This document shows positions 44,801 to 56,896 of a stretch of 64,000 bases of DNA, in pieces (the stretch's first letter is position 1; each line of letters opens with the position of its first letter). Both the position numbers and the translations under genes were made by a program. Source of the stretch: Stratiolaelaps scimitus (taxonomy: Eukaryota; Arthropoda; Arachnida; Mesostigmata; Laelapidae); the NCBI GenBank assembly GCA_019614645.1, contig JABWDB010000038.1, positions 930,001-994,000 on the forward strand, given 5' to 3'. Under the pieces are notes generated by a model. That model was given only the letters and a program-made list of their open reading frames with translations. It was not told where the DNA came from and did not search any database.

Positions 44801-47800
44801 GCCTTTTTGTAACTTTGCTGCTTGTTTTAAAATATGCGATAACAACAATTACAATGATGTAATTATTCAGATCAGGCTGATATATGCGGTAAGTGCAGAG
44901 AGACAGAATGGCAAACGCGGTTCAGTATTTATAATAGTAAGTAGAGCGCATAAATAGGTTACGATACGAGTAATTATGAGGCATCAGAGGCATCCCCCCT
45001 GGAGAACTCCGAAGACATACTGATTAAGGGGTTCCATGCCTTTGGGGGGATGATCAATGAATATCTCAGATACGAGTTATTGTACGAATATTATATAATA
45101 CGTGCAATTAAATATTAATAATTAGTACAAACCTTTCCTCTTGTGCAGAAGGACACACCGCCGGCGAACTCAGGTATGAGCTCCCGAATACCTCTAGCAG
45201 AATAATATGTTGAAAGTAATTGACTAAGACTAAATGGACGTCTTCGCTGTTTTGTTATCCGCGAAGACAGGACATTGAGCAGGAACCCGTCGACGGCTCC
45301 GGACAATTGAGCATCTGTCACATCGGATGCCTAACATAGATAAGAAGATCATGGAATCGTATCATAGGATATGTAGTTCGCTTTTTATTTACAGTGTAAA
45401 TGGTAATCGATCTTAATTCGATATACTGTATAATAATATAATTGTAACAATTATTGGTGACAATCGGCCACGTAACTCAATGTGTGAACAGCCATTCAAC
45501 ATTGCGGTATACAGTAACTAGCATACAATTTCCGTCCTCATTGGTTCAAGATTGGGCGGACTTAAATAATTTTATTAAATAATTTTAAATAGAACTTATA
45601 TGAGTAATGTTGACTAGCCGCCGTGGTGGCCTGTGTGTGGCTCACTATGGTAGCGACGGGTTATCTATGGCATCGGGTTGTCAACCACGAGTTTCCTGGC
45701 TCTTTACAACTCTAAACTAATATGCGGTTCTTGATGGAAGCTCATTGAGCATTGTCATTTTGGCCAGTTTGAAGATCACCACACACCTAGCAGACACCGG
45801 TTATTATTCTTATTCGTGAAAATATGATATGCGAATATCTATGGTTATAACGAAGGTAGATTGAGTTTGGAACATGCATATAACGGTTCTCATACAACAG
45901 CTGCTATTATATTTTTTTGCAGTTGGTCTGTTGCGTACGGTTGCCTAAATCACAGTACTCAATGTGACATATTTCTAGACAAAAGCATGCATTTAATGAC
46001 TACCTTTGGTGATAGCTTGAACTCTCTCGGACAAAGCGGTGTCGTCCATACGCCGTTTCGTCCAACCAAGGGTGAAACTGTTGTATTCTTCCACTTAACT
46101 GAGGTGCCCAGAAGGGATGCGAGTGTCGGGCCGTATAGGTGGTCTACAACGCTGTGGCCTTCGGATACTGCAAACATAGGTACATATTTAGCTCTTTGAC
46201 GTCGCTCACTTGAGAAGCCGCCAGTAAGTGGACGCTTAACTGAGGTATTCCGGCACGGGTTGTAAAGATGTTCGACAACATCGCGAAGCTTCAAAGTCAT
46301 GTCGAGATATAATATAATAACCGGTGTATGAAATGAGTCCATGTATTGTGCTGTGTATCGATTTGAAGCGTCTAGAAGAGTACAAGCATGAATGATATCT
46401 AAAAGGTCAGCAGACAACGACAACGGGAAGGCTGCTCTTAGACTTACCCACGTTACTGTAGGGACGAAGTAGTGTCAGCAAACTCTCTGTCGACTCCCTT
46501 GAAGCGTATTTGGATGCAGCTACACCAAAGAGTGTTGGCGACAAGGCCAAACCGTGGCCGCCTTCCGGATGAACTATTGGTGATACTACGCCATGCTCAA
46601 TGAATCTAAAGTCGCACGTACCAGTTAACAACGTTGCAAATAAAATAAGTATCTGACAAGTATATTGCTAGTGAAATATTCAACTAAGGAAGTTCTTTGC
46701 TTGTGCGCGAATGAGAGCAATATTGAATACATCACGAGTCCTTATACTTTACTAACTTATAATTTAAAAAAAAATTAAAAAAATCTTTACTAACTTACTT
46801 GAAAAAATGAGGCAGTATGCTTCGATGTGTAATGCGTGCGTTGACTAACAATTGTGTTGATGTAGGAAGATTAAACAATGATTGGAGAAGGAAAGATTAA
46901 ACTGTTAAACAGCTAACAGTTAAGTCAGTTAAGTTTCTGTAGTTGAGCAGTAATAGAGCATCCGTTGATAGAGCTGTTAATTGGGTGGCAGGACTTGTGA
47001 TGAAATAATGTTCTAAGCAAGGAAGCATCAGAGTGCGGTGATTACAAATGGCTGACAATTACGCCATTTTTTCATAAACGACTGGTTTTTATTGCCAAAT
47101 TTTGTGTGTTTTTACCCGGAACCAATACATGAAAATGCTATATTGTATTTTCCTTTGTTTAATAGGGTAACATTTCATTCAATTTGAATTATAAGCCAAG
47201 GCTGTAATATAAATACAGTAAATTTAGCCATATACTCCACCCAACGCCAATGTTTGCTGGTTAGAGTCCCTCAAAACGATACGGACATGCATACACGATT
47301 GATATAAAGCGAACAATGTTTGTTTGAAAGAAACAAAATACCCCTTCACTGGTTAATCCTCTTAATCAGAGGTAAAGTTCTAGTTTGGGATTGCACTGTT
47401 GTTGACACTTTAGCACCTCCTTATGTCAGGCGCTGAAGCAACACAGCCTAGCCACGCAGCCCTTACAGCCGAACAAGCCAAGAACAGAAAATACTCATCA
47501 ATATATGAATACTATTTTAGATCTAAGGTCTTCGAAACACTGGGAGGACCAGGGATACAATGATCAAATTTTCTAAATATTACGAGAAAGTTTATCGACC
47601 ATTACAGGAGAACTAGGCGTCACCGAATTCTTGATGTAAATATTTTCTTTAAAGATCCAAAGGGGCAACCCAGTTTTTATTTTGGGCACGTTTGGGAACC
47701 GGGGAGTGGGACCTCTTTGTTTTTTAATATTCTTTTAAGAGTCAACATGGAGGAGGATATTCTTCTTAAAGTGATTAACGTGGGTTCTTAATTAATATTT

Positions 47801-50063
47801 TTACACGTAAATGGGGTACAATTTTCGCCCCACTTAAATCATAAAATAAAGTAACTTAACAACATATACAACCAACCGATAAGTTACAACCTGACGAGGG
47901 CTACTCGTATTCTCGTTTCTCAAATTGAAGTTACGAATAAATGAGTGCTGCACCTGTACTTCGGTGTGATACTGTGAAAGCTAACTAGGATTTGATTACG
48001 CTCGCATGTGGGTACTCGTTTTGTTGCGGAAGACAACAATGCTGCACAGCCGAATCACTACGGGAGGGTGGCTAGTTAATTATCGGCATCATTTGTTGTC
48101 TCTCTTGCCATTATTTTTTACAGTATAGAATCACGCACTAACCAGATGGGCCTTCTGGTCTGTAGATAAAGTCTATTCAGATTAGCATCCTTGATTAATT
48201 CTGGACAGATCTAGACAGGCTTGAGTCAATTATATCAAAACGATGGTTTTCCGACTTTGGGTTAGGCTGGAAGGAGCTCTGATTAGGAGCACACAGCGGA
48301 CTGTATTTAATGAACAGTTCATTGTGTGTCGGATGAACATGATCTATTATACATATTCAATGATCAATTTATGGATTCGTTGTCCTTTCTGTTAAACATT
48401 CAACTTTCCCCCATAGCGCAAAAACAAGCATCCTTTCCTGATGGGATAGGTGGCCTTAGTTTGGCAGAAGCAATCTCCTTGGCTGTACCCAGTGTCATCT
48501 CGTGAATGTGTTCAATTACTGATCTGCTTAAGAAACTGGTACTTGATGATACTTGTTAGCACTTTATATGAATCAGAGATGAAGTTTAGACAAAGGAAAT
48601 TCTGTTAGAAGACCAGGAAATTCAACTCAAATGGATACACTTTTTTCATGAACATATTCAACAGTTTCTCCCTGGTCAGGCATTGAAAGATGTGGAACGA
48701 GCCAGGCTGAAGGTTCTTACAAGGTCTGCGGAGGGGCATGGTTTAATGATATTCTCTCACGCCGCATGGGAACTTCGCTTGATAATCAATGTGTCTGTAT
48801 AGGTTTACATTTTGGAAGTGAACTAGTTTCCCCCAATCGCTGTTGCTGTGGAGAACCGGTTGATTCACTTGCTCGTCATGACTCTCTTTGGTCCAAGACA
48901 TTTTTCAATAAACGAGCTTTTGGCCCGAGCCCTTCATTCCACATCCATTCCATGTATTCATGAACTAGTGGATATTTGCTGCTCCGATGGGAAACGTCCT
49001 CATGGTATGCACTAAATTAGGTCTCTTCCAGAGGTAAAACTCAGGTTTGGAATTGTAATGTGACTGACAAATAAATTAAATAATTTTCGGACCACTTCTT
49101 TCTTAATACTAAGAGCCTTGTTACCGAACCCATCGTACTTTGATAACATTTTCCCAAACCATGTACCACATGAAAAGCAAACGTTTAATCGCGCTGCAAG
49201 TCGAGTGACTTACCCTGGGACACCAACTCCGTTATTTCGTTGCTCTATCGAATGTGACAGCATAAAGAAAAGTGCACACTTCTCAGCGGGCGTAAAGGCT
49301 TCTTCACGGAATGGAAGTCTCGGAGCGCTACGCAGAAGAACTTCAGCCACGGACGCTCGAGCCTCTTCTGCCTTGTCAACAAGAAACATGTGACCATTCT
49401 CCGTTCTCTTTCGCCGCATGTATGATATTGAGAACCTAGAGAAATGACAGCCCCGTGCAGAAAATCAGTGAAAGGTAGTCTATGCATTTTACCTAAGTAA
49501 TTGGTAAAAAGGTAAAGTTAGTTAGGGTTTGGATGATATATGTAAAATACGGCGTTATGGCATTCTGGGGTTTCTGCGGAATCTCGATGGGACGACACAA
49601 CGATACGAACTACCTGCCTAGTCGATGAATTTGCAATTAATTTATCGGACTCCAATTCTCCATCCAACTTATCGGATCCTATTCAGCTTATACGGAGCAT
49701 AAATTTCGATCATCATATGTTGTCTAAACATTCTGCAGCCACGTTTACGGTCACATTGATATCTCATGTGAACCCGATATGTTTGTTGACGCTCAGGTTA
49801 TATTGTTAATAATTAAAATGCTTAGTTAGTTACCTTCTTAGCAGAAGCGAGGCGGTATCCGCGGCGTCCTCTAGACGATGCACTTTTTCGACTTTATTAA
49901 CTAACTCAATGAAACTCTTCATCGTGCGAGGTCGATCTTCTAACTCCTCTACCTGACCCTGGCGGAAGCACTCCGGAGCAACGAGTCGATGAAAGTCCCT
50001 AGATGTCATGAGGGCTTGAGACCACGATACACCAAACAGAATGACCGACCAACGAAGAAACAT
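38851..50063 (-). CDS. Secreted vWA-domain protein, gene A, 10 exons
   Basis: Exons: 50063-49834, 49435-49214, 46605-46448, 46398-46004, 45330-45133, 44553-44388, 43917-43638, 41645-41284, 40643-40173, 39935-38851. All have GT-AG borders and agreeing phases; total 3567 bases, 1188 residues. It starts with a signal peptide (MFLRWSVILFGVSWSQA). Residues about 336-401 include LLSTYYSARGI and 402-457 are helical. The vWA is at about 480-670 (VLLLLDPVSGNPQF, VVVYFKFND, LYIFVVGP, ending HEIC). A Cys-rich beta domain follows (675-825; NITITSENLPLKVCYE). Next is a long disordered Arg/Pro/Asp/Glu region (830-1080), then a short C-terminal domain ending in a hydrophobic LNLLSVLLLAA, possibly a lipid-anchor signal. 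DPVSGN replaces the DxSxS metal site. Paralogue of gene B. The exon 7 acceptor (43917) is the weakest. Alternative reading: an alpha2-delta-like protein with a Cache fold. A mariner relic lies in the intron 41646-43637. Confidence 0.78.
41981..43135 (+). mobile_element. Degenerate mariner element in an intron of gene A
   Basis: The ends are ATGAGACACA in inverted orientation with flanking TA dinucleotides (41979-41980 and 43136-43137). Plus-strand translation with many frame breaks recovers the mariner transposase: a helix-turn-helix part (LAEIHRRLVTVHG), FEQTRAWS, MKKINAKW, then catalytic-domain scraps (AFAMDFNGICY) and a C-terminal RYANIDLLREAF. It is 1155 bp, near the usual 1.3 kb. It shares a 25-base identical stretch (around TTGAGCAAACTAGAGCTTGG) with the copy at 52.7 kb. 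Inactive. Confidence 0.75.
45612..45860. other. Intron sequence of gene A, possibly SINE-derived
   Basis: Part of the intron 45331-46003. GCCGCCGTGGTGGCC and a later GGGTTGTCAACC recall tRNA A and B boxes, but poorly. I make no firm call. Confidence 0.2.
47360..47640 (+). pseudogene. Retroelement protein relic, C-terminal piece
   Basis: It lies in the long intron 46606-49213. Plus-strand translation gives RGKVLVWDCTVVDTLAPPYV, then AEQAKNRKYSSIYEYYF, KVFETLGGPG and TITGELGVTEFL. These match in order the conserved GRALVWDATCVDTLAPSH ... ETLG ... TGE series I know from an invertebrate reverse-transcriptase-associated protein family. Stops and frameshifts make it non-functional. Confidence 0.55.
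48410..49065 (+). pseudogene. Retroelement protein relic, upstream piece
   Basis: Same intron and orientation. Motifs run in family order: DGIGGLSLAEAISLAVPSVI, DVERARLKVL, MGTSLDNQCVCIGLHFGSEL, CCCGEPVDSLARHDSL, then RGKTQVWNCNVTD, which is the start of the part also present at 47360. The upstream piece therefore lies downstream of the C-terminal piece, so these are two copies or one rearranged copy. Confidence 0.55.
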
Positions 50064-52705
50064 CTTGGATCGCCTAAATAGTCCGTTACGACCTCAGGGA
50101 CTCCTTCTTGTGACAGGTGACGCTTTAACAGTAGGACTTGATACTCCTGTACCTTGCACACCACCTTTACATTTATTATACGTACGCAACACGGGAGAAG
50201 TCACATGAAGCTCTCAGAGGGCATGACAAAATTCCAGTATCCTCATCCAGTGCATTCCATTCAAAATCTTGTTTCAACACACGGACAGTATTCCATTTCT
50301 AGGCACGGTCGGTTATCATCGAAGTACTTTTGAAATTACATAGTGCACATAGCACCAAGTTGGTTCCATCATTGCTTTACGGAGCTTAAGCCAATCTCAA
50401 CCGTGAAGAACGACACAGCAACAACGTACGTTGCTCGTCACGTTGGAAGCCACTTTCTATCACTCAGTCTATCTGTATGAGAAATCTTTCCGGCAGACGT
50501 GTACGCTTTCTGCCGACGCTGCACCTCAACTGCAGGAAGTAAGCAAGTTCTAACCCAATTCAGTGCAGGACAAGAAGATGGGGAGAGTCCATACGGGTGG
50601 GTGACCGTGTCCCGGCGAGGATCACGGCTGTCATTCAGCTGCTGTTGCCACTGATGCTACGACTATCACTACTGCTACTAGAAAAAGGCCTGGTTCCTGT
50701 TGCCATCAGTGTCAATACCAACCAGGGAGTCTTGGCCGTTAAGAGTCTACAGCGACTCACGAACCACCGAAACGGAGAAGCGCTTCCAGATGACGCCAAA
50801 GTGCATGGTTGCTGTTGTGTTACCTGTCAGAGCAGTCCGTAGAAGAGACAACGTACAAGCGTAGCGGCAACACGCTTTCGATGATTCTAATCTGTGCCAG
50901 CTAGCACAGGGCGAAGATTCAATAAACGCTGTTTACCGTCGAACAATATTAATGAAAAATAAACCGTCGAAAGGTGTGGCTATGTATAAATAGTTTCATA
51001 TTATTCTATGTGTTAAATCACAAAAAAATGTATGTATGTATATATATATATATTTAGTGAGAATGCCGAATATTATAAAAATCCGAACACGTATTAAGTT
51101 CGCCCGGTGAAAATCGCTTCACCCTCACCTCGTGTCCACTAACTAACTGAATCGCCTTCAAAACTGCTCCACTACGTTCATTTATCTGTTAATCAGAGAC
51201 AGAGGTCTTCTTCAGAATATCGGGGGTTCGGGGTTTATTTCTATCTAATGAATGAGTTGGACCGCAAAGAATGAATGAATAAAGAAGCATGGGCCCTCCC
51301 CCCCACTCCCCCCCACTCCCTCTGCTCCACGATAGAGCCGAAGCATCCACTGCCAGTGTCCCAACCGCACCCCGGCGGCTAACCCTCACTGAGTCAGTCA
51401 GTTCATCAGCGAGTCAGTGTAACAGACAAACCGACATAGAGATAGATAGACACTTAGTCAGTGAGTCGGTTGGTCCGCCAAGCCGGCATCTTCCATATAT
51501 GCGTTCTTTGATTTCTGTGACTCGATTCTGTAGCTTTACCGACGACCGTCGTCTTCTCCTTCTCAATTTGTGGATCTGTTTGTGTGTGTGTGTGTGTTCA
51601 TCCATATATCTATCTGTCTATCCATCCATGTATCTATCTACAATAAAAGAACGAACAACTTCTGCCTCTAGAGCAATGACTGTGTGTCTGCAAATCCGCC
51701 CGCCCACTCCGACAGATCCTTTGTCCTCATCGGCACCACAAACAGCCGCACTGCACCGGGATGGGGGCCGAAAGGTTCCGTTGGTGTCGAAGTGATAGAA
51801 GCAAACACATATAGCTTAGTGTGTGTGTGTGTGTGTATGCACGCGCCCGTGGTCATGACGTCCCAACCATAGGGCGCTAGTCAGAAAAACGAGAGCCCTA
51901 GCTGAGAAACTCCCTCATGGCGGCACCCAATTATCGGCTCTGGCAAGGGGATACCTTCACCTTCTGGATATGAATCGCATTGCAAACTCGTTTGTCATCC
52001 GCTAGTTTGCGGCGCTATACATCTTCAGCTGGTTGATGCTGAGACGAACAGAGAATTCGTTCCCATTCTCCATCTCGTCATTAACATCGAATGTCGCTTT
52101 TGTTGACTGAATGCTTCTCGTAGCGGGTATATATTTAACTTTGAATGAAGTCGGAATCGCTCGATGCGATCCCATCCGAGGGTGGGCTCAGATCATGTCC
52201 CTTGGATCAAAGGAGATTCTTGTCACTGTTTTATTCCTCCACCTAACGTTTACCTCGATCCCAGAGACACGTCCCAGTGTAATAAGCAACTTATAGTGGA
52301 TAATTATCCCCCATAATCAGGAATGCTTAGCATCCCTTATCATCAGCGGTGAGGTGATATCAATCTTTGAAGGTACGAGTAAAACCTATGTCCAGACATG
52401 AGCGTTATCTACACTAATAATAAAATATTTAGCAGATCATACAGAACGATTCGCCGGAAGGGTTTGTCTACTGTGTGGAAGCAAACAAGACATAGTTGAC
52501 TGACAAAAGTCTGATGGGGTCTCCCAATGGGTTCAAGAAAACATTAAACAGGAAGTACTTTCGAGAGCCTATCAATTTTTAACTATATCATTACTTGGGC
52601 ATTAACCTTCGCTCTGGACTTAAATACAATACAATACACAGTGTGGCTAATTGACGGGACTGTAACTGTTACATACTCGTAAATAGTAATAAGTAGGCTT
52701 TAAGA
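50064..52705. other. Spacer upstream of vWA gene A
   Basis: It should contain the promoter and 5' UTR of gene A near 50064-50300, but no TATA or initiator could be assigned. Simple repeats: (TA)n near 51038-51053, (GT)n at about 51581-51597 and 51821-51836, and ATCT/ATCC repeats near 51605-51645. Open frames here are low in complexity. Confidence 0.5.
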
Positions 52706-52707
52706 TA

Positions 52708-53398
52708 TTAGGCTGTCCCCTTCAAACGCGCCTTTCGAATGGCGCACAATCCGAACTACGCGATACAATGCGTTGATTTTTGGAGTGGGCACGGGGCAGG
52801 AACGTGGCTTCCTTTCGAACACTAAGTGGTTTCGATACGATCAGAAAGATGGACACTGCAGCAGAAAGTTCAAATTCCCCCAAAAATCAACGGGAAAACA
52901 TCAAGTTTTTGTTTCTCCAAAAACACCCTCCAGCTGAAATCCATCGACAATTAGTGAACGCGTACGGCAGGTCTGCCTTATGCCTGCGAACGGTGCAAAG
53001 TTGGTGCAAGCGATTTAACAGTGGAGATATGGACGCCGATGACCACCGAGGCGGGGACCACAAATCAGGTGCAACGAGGGACGAACGGATTGACAGAATC
53101 AAGGCAGCTTTTGAGCAAACTAGAGCTTGGTCCATGAGGTCTTTGTCGGCTGAAACTGGGATTCCTCGGGTGACATGTCATAAAATTGTCACCAATGTAC
53201 TGAAGATGAAGAAAATCAATGCAAAATGGGTTCCCCATACACTGAGTGCTGAGCAGATGAAAATGCGTGTGGAGTGTTCGACATCTAATTTGAAGACTTA
53301 TACGCCTCTAACTCATACCAAAATATCTTTATTCTAACGCATTTAGTTCAAAAGTTATTGGCATTTAAAGAGGCGAAAGTTTGAAGGGGACAGCCTAA
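52708..53398 (+). mobile_element. Internally deleted mariner with intact ends
   Basis: Perfect 20-bp inverted ends TTAGGCTGTCCCCTTCAAAC (52708-52727 and 53379-53398) are flanked by TA duplications at 52706-52707 and 53399-53400. At 691 bp it is about half the usual size. The N-terminal transposase is intact and is joined to the extreme 3' end, so the catalytic domain is gone. It could be mobilised only by transposase from another copy. Confidence 0.9.
52849..53337 (+). pseudogene. Mariner transposase, DNA-binding half only
   Basis: ATG at 52849 gives a 162-residue frame. Residues 1-140 carry the paired helix-turn-helix region of mariner transposases (NIKFLFLQKHPPAEIHRQL, VQSWCKRFNSGD, ETGIPRVTCHKIV, MKKINAKWVPHTLSAEQ). 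At about RVECS the frame jumps to what was 3' non-coding sequence, losing all DD34D catalytic residues. Such a product could bind the inverted ends without cutting them; this is inference. Confidence 0.8.
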
Positions 53399-53400
53399 TA

Positions 53401-54224
53401 GCTAGTTTATTCATGGAAAATACTCATTTTGGTTCTAATGTACAATTATAGCCAGTATAATTAGTCACCTGGCCATATAATTAGTCACCTGGTATTATGT
53501 ACAATTTGGCAAAAATATTTTACGTTGTCCAGTCCCAGCGGCTTTTCTTTATTTAGAACTTGAAAGGAACTTAGCTCCTAACGCGAGGCACCTTGTGATG
53601 CCTCTCATTGAGAAGTGTCTGTATCCCATTGAAGACAAATGTATCTACCGTTTTAATATCCCTCACCCTATTTTAAAACATTTTACATATGTGAGCAGTA
53701 CACGGAACGGCTATTCTGATACTTCCAAGATGCACAAGTAAATAAAATAAAGTAAACGAGTTAAGCAATTTATAATATATACATACTACATAGAGGTACT
53801 TTACACTATCTAGAGGCGTTTGTTTAATAAATTAAAGGATTGTTTAGCCTAAAGAAATAAAGGCGTTAGTTTGCCTATTCTCAGTAAGTTCGCCTTCTAG
53901 TAGATAATATAAGTGGCTAAAACCAGCTCAATTATTGTAGAATCTATCACTAAATAACTGTTAATTAAACTGAAGTTAACGTAAACTCTTCAATTATATA
54001 CTTTGTATAGATGCCCGAAAAGCTTTAAAGGGAAATTTTGAATTGTGACATTTTTTTTCTTGCATCCAAAAGTACTTTGAGCATTCTGGCGGAGAAGTCA
54101 GAATGGTGTATTGTTAAGTACGTTTTAGAATAATATAGTTTTTCGGAACCCGAAATAATGAACGAAATAATACTTTAAGTTACAATATATGCCTTTGCAA
54201 TCTTCCAGACACCCCAGCAGGTAA
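53401..54224. other. AT-rich spacer, nothing supported
   Basis: No gene or element recognised. A short imperfect repeat of the unit ATAATTAGTCACCTGG occurs twice near 53457-53492. Confidence 0.5.
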
Positions 54225-54227
54225 AGG

Positions 54228-54375
54228 TAAAGATTTTATTGATTTGTTAAAGGAACTGCAGGTATACTATGCTTAGGTTCGCTTAGATATGTCACCGCGT
54301 TGCGGGACTCGAACCTGCTGCCCCCAGCTTTTTATAGCCAGCTCAGCCGTTCAAGACACCACGCTACATCGTTGT
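54228..54375 (-). repeat. tRNA-headed SINE
   Basis: Minus strand: A-box-like TAGCGTGGTGTC and B-box-like GGTTCGAGTCC are spaced as in a tRNA gene. A short body ends in AATAAAATCTTTACCTTTACC. No perfect TSD was found. It is distinct from the SINE heads at 8.5, 18.3 and 30.5 kb. Confidence 0.6.
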
Positions 54376-56896
54376 AGATGACAAACCCAGATAAGAACAC
54401 TATTTCATATGGTTGCCTACCGGACTTCGTGTCTGCTGTAAATCAAAACAAATTCGACAGCTCCTCTTATGGTCTTAAAAGAAAACACATTATTTGTTAT
54501 GCCTTTTTATTGATTTTACGTAGAGCCAAATAATTCATCCTCTGTTAAAAATCGCATATTATTCTTGATAATATCATTATATCAGTTCGTTGAACGTCGC
54601 TTCATGCAGGTAAATAAGTAACAAGTTATCAACAAAATATTCGGCTCCTCTCATTGGTGAGACAAATTATTGAACTTCAAGTCTTGATATAACGTGACCC
54701 AGAGCAACACATACAATCACCAGTTGAAAATCGAATATTCATATTTTGGGTTGTTTTGTTTGTTTATTGAATTATCACTTAAGCAGACATATGCAGAACC
54801 ACGGAATATGTATATATTATATAACTATATATTATATAATAATTAATCCTAGAAGATATTTCAAGTAGCGCCGCTGAAAGTGACCAAACTAAATACAAAA
54901 AAAAAAACAGATAAACAGGCGTACCTAAAACGTGTAATATAATGAGACATTAAAGTGTTAGAAAACAAAAAATAAAATGCCGTTAAAAATCAACATTAAA
55001 AAAGGGCGAATACGTGTAATGCAATATTATTAAGCAAATGTATATACACGTAATATTTACAACATTCTATCCTCAACCAGTTAAACGGATTTGGTGCATC
55101 CAATCCAAAACTGACTGAGATTTATAAACTCAACGAACCCGAACAGTATTTTAATTGAATAAAATGCTTAATAAAGAAAGCATTGCAGATCATTTAGACG
55201 AAATTAGAGCACTTCATTCAGACCCAGGCGACGAACAATATATTTCTCAGACATCCTACAGGGTGTTCTGAGGGTTACGCTTTGAGAGGCTAACCAAGTT
55301 CCTAACGTAACCTCTGCTGTAACGCGCTTGTGCCTTTTTAATGGCAATACATATTTAGACAGTAGCGTAGCTGTTAAATCAAAAAAGGAAGAAATCCACC
55401 ATAAGCATAGGGCATATTCAAATTGGCTGAAAATCTGTAAGAAACGGTGGGATTTTAAGCAAAGTTTGCCGTTCGTCTCTTTCACTTCATTTTGTTGCTT
55501 TCAAGTATGCGCCCTGTCTAACTATGTTTGCGTGTAGAAGCATAACAAGAGCAAAAATTCACTGGAGGGTAATCGGTCAGACTTTGGTGAGTCGCCCATA
55601 AGGTTGCGTAACATTCCGGACACCCAATAGTCTCCGAACAAGACGCTAGTACGGATACACCACGTCACATAGAACTATAATGGAATTCGATAGACTATAT
55701 TCAGTTAAAAAATATTCAGTGAAATATGTCAGTTGGAAAAATATTAGAGGTATGTCAGTTGGAGCGTGAACAGTCCCACGTGTGACAGTCCTACGCGACC
55801 CTCGAACTGCTATTTCTATATAAACTATCACGTCGATGTACTGGTGAATTTGTTAGATTAGCAAAAGTGTGAAGAACACTGAGTAAATGTCGTCTGTTAG
55901 GACTCGTCGAGAATGTGAACGGATGTAGCTCTTTTCAAATATGGGTGTGCTCATTGACAAAAAATGTTGTGCCGAGGGAAAATAATACATACGATAAAAT
56001 ACACTGGTATTCACAGGACATTATGCCGTGATTTACACCAGCCACAAACACGCGCGAAGCGTATGCTTCTTCTGTGCGCTAGGTCAAGTTTTAACAGACT
56101 AATTCAACGACAGTTAATAATATATATGATACTAAAACCGTCAAGGTTCATATGAACCATGATATACTTCCATTCGTTAAGACACCTCGTCTATATATAT
56201 TGTTAACCTCATGCGCAGTAAAAGTCACTGACTTGTAAACGTTTATTGTCAGGCCTTTGATTAAGTAGGAGAGCTTAAAGAAACTGTTTTCGCCTGCATA
56301 CGGAGTGCGCAATTTATGCTCTACAAGCTATTGTCATAGCTTATCTTGGGCCTGTAGCACACTGTCTGCCTCGCATTTTGATGGAGAAAAAGCGTTTTTG
56401 GTTCTGATTATCCTTGTGTCCACCTCAAAGGCCATATTTTCACCATTCAACATTTTTTCAGATGGTTTCAGATCTGTTATCTAATCCGTAGAAACAGCTC
56501 AGCTCACATCGACATTGATACGAAAGCCCAAAAGGAAAATTGCTTACAATGACATATATACTCGTACGTTCCTTAGGCAGTTCGCAATTTATGTCGATTC
56601 ATGGGTTTCATCATATATGTATATATATATTGATGTATAAATTCTATTTACACTTCATTTACAGGGCTTACGGATGCAGCGTACTCAGGCGATCCTGCAC
56701 AAGTCACAAAGCTGTGCACTAATGTTGAGTTTACTACAATAATACATTATGTGGACCTTCATATGCTGAATCGTTGATCGATGTATATTTTGTTTGGCTA
56801 TTTTCGCTGGTACTCCTGTAACGCTAAATCCGACCCCCGTTGTAATGATGTCCTCCTTGTTATCCTTCTGGTCTCGTGGTACGGTAGAGTCGAGAT
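54376..56896. other. AT-rich spacer downstream of cytochrome b561
   Basis: It would include the 3' UTR of the minus-strand cytochrome b561 gene below 56897. A minus frame at 55204-55485 ends MSEKYIVRRLGLNEVL, but I cannot assign it. Nothing else was recognised. Confidence 0.45.

Noticed and set aside
45612..45720. Another tRNA-headed SINE
   Set aside because: A- and B-box matches are weak and no flanking repeats or tail were found.
51289..51795. 168-codon plus-strand frame
   Set aside because: It runs through CT-rich, GT-repeat and ATCT-repeat DNA; composition is that of simple repeats.
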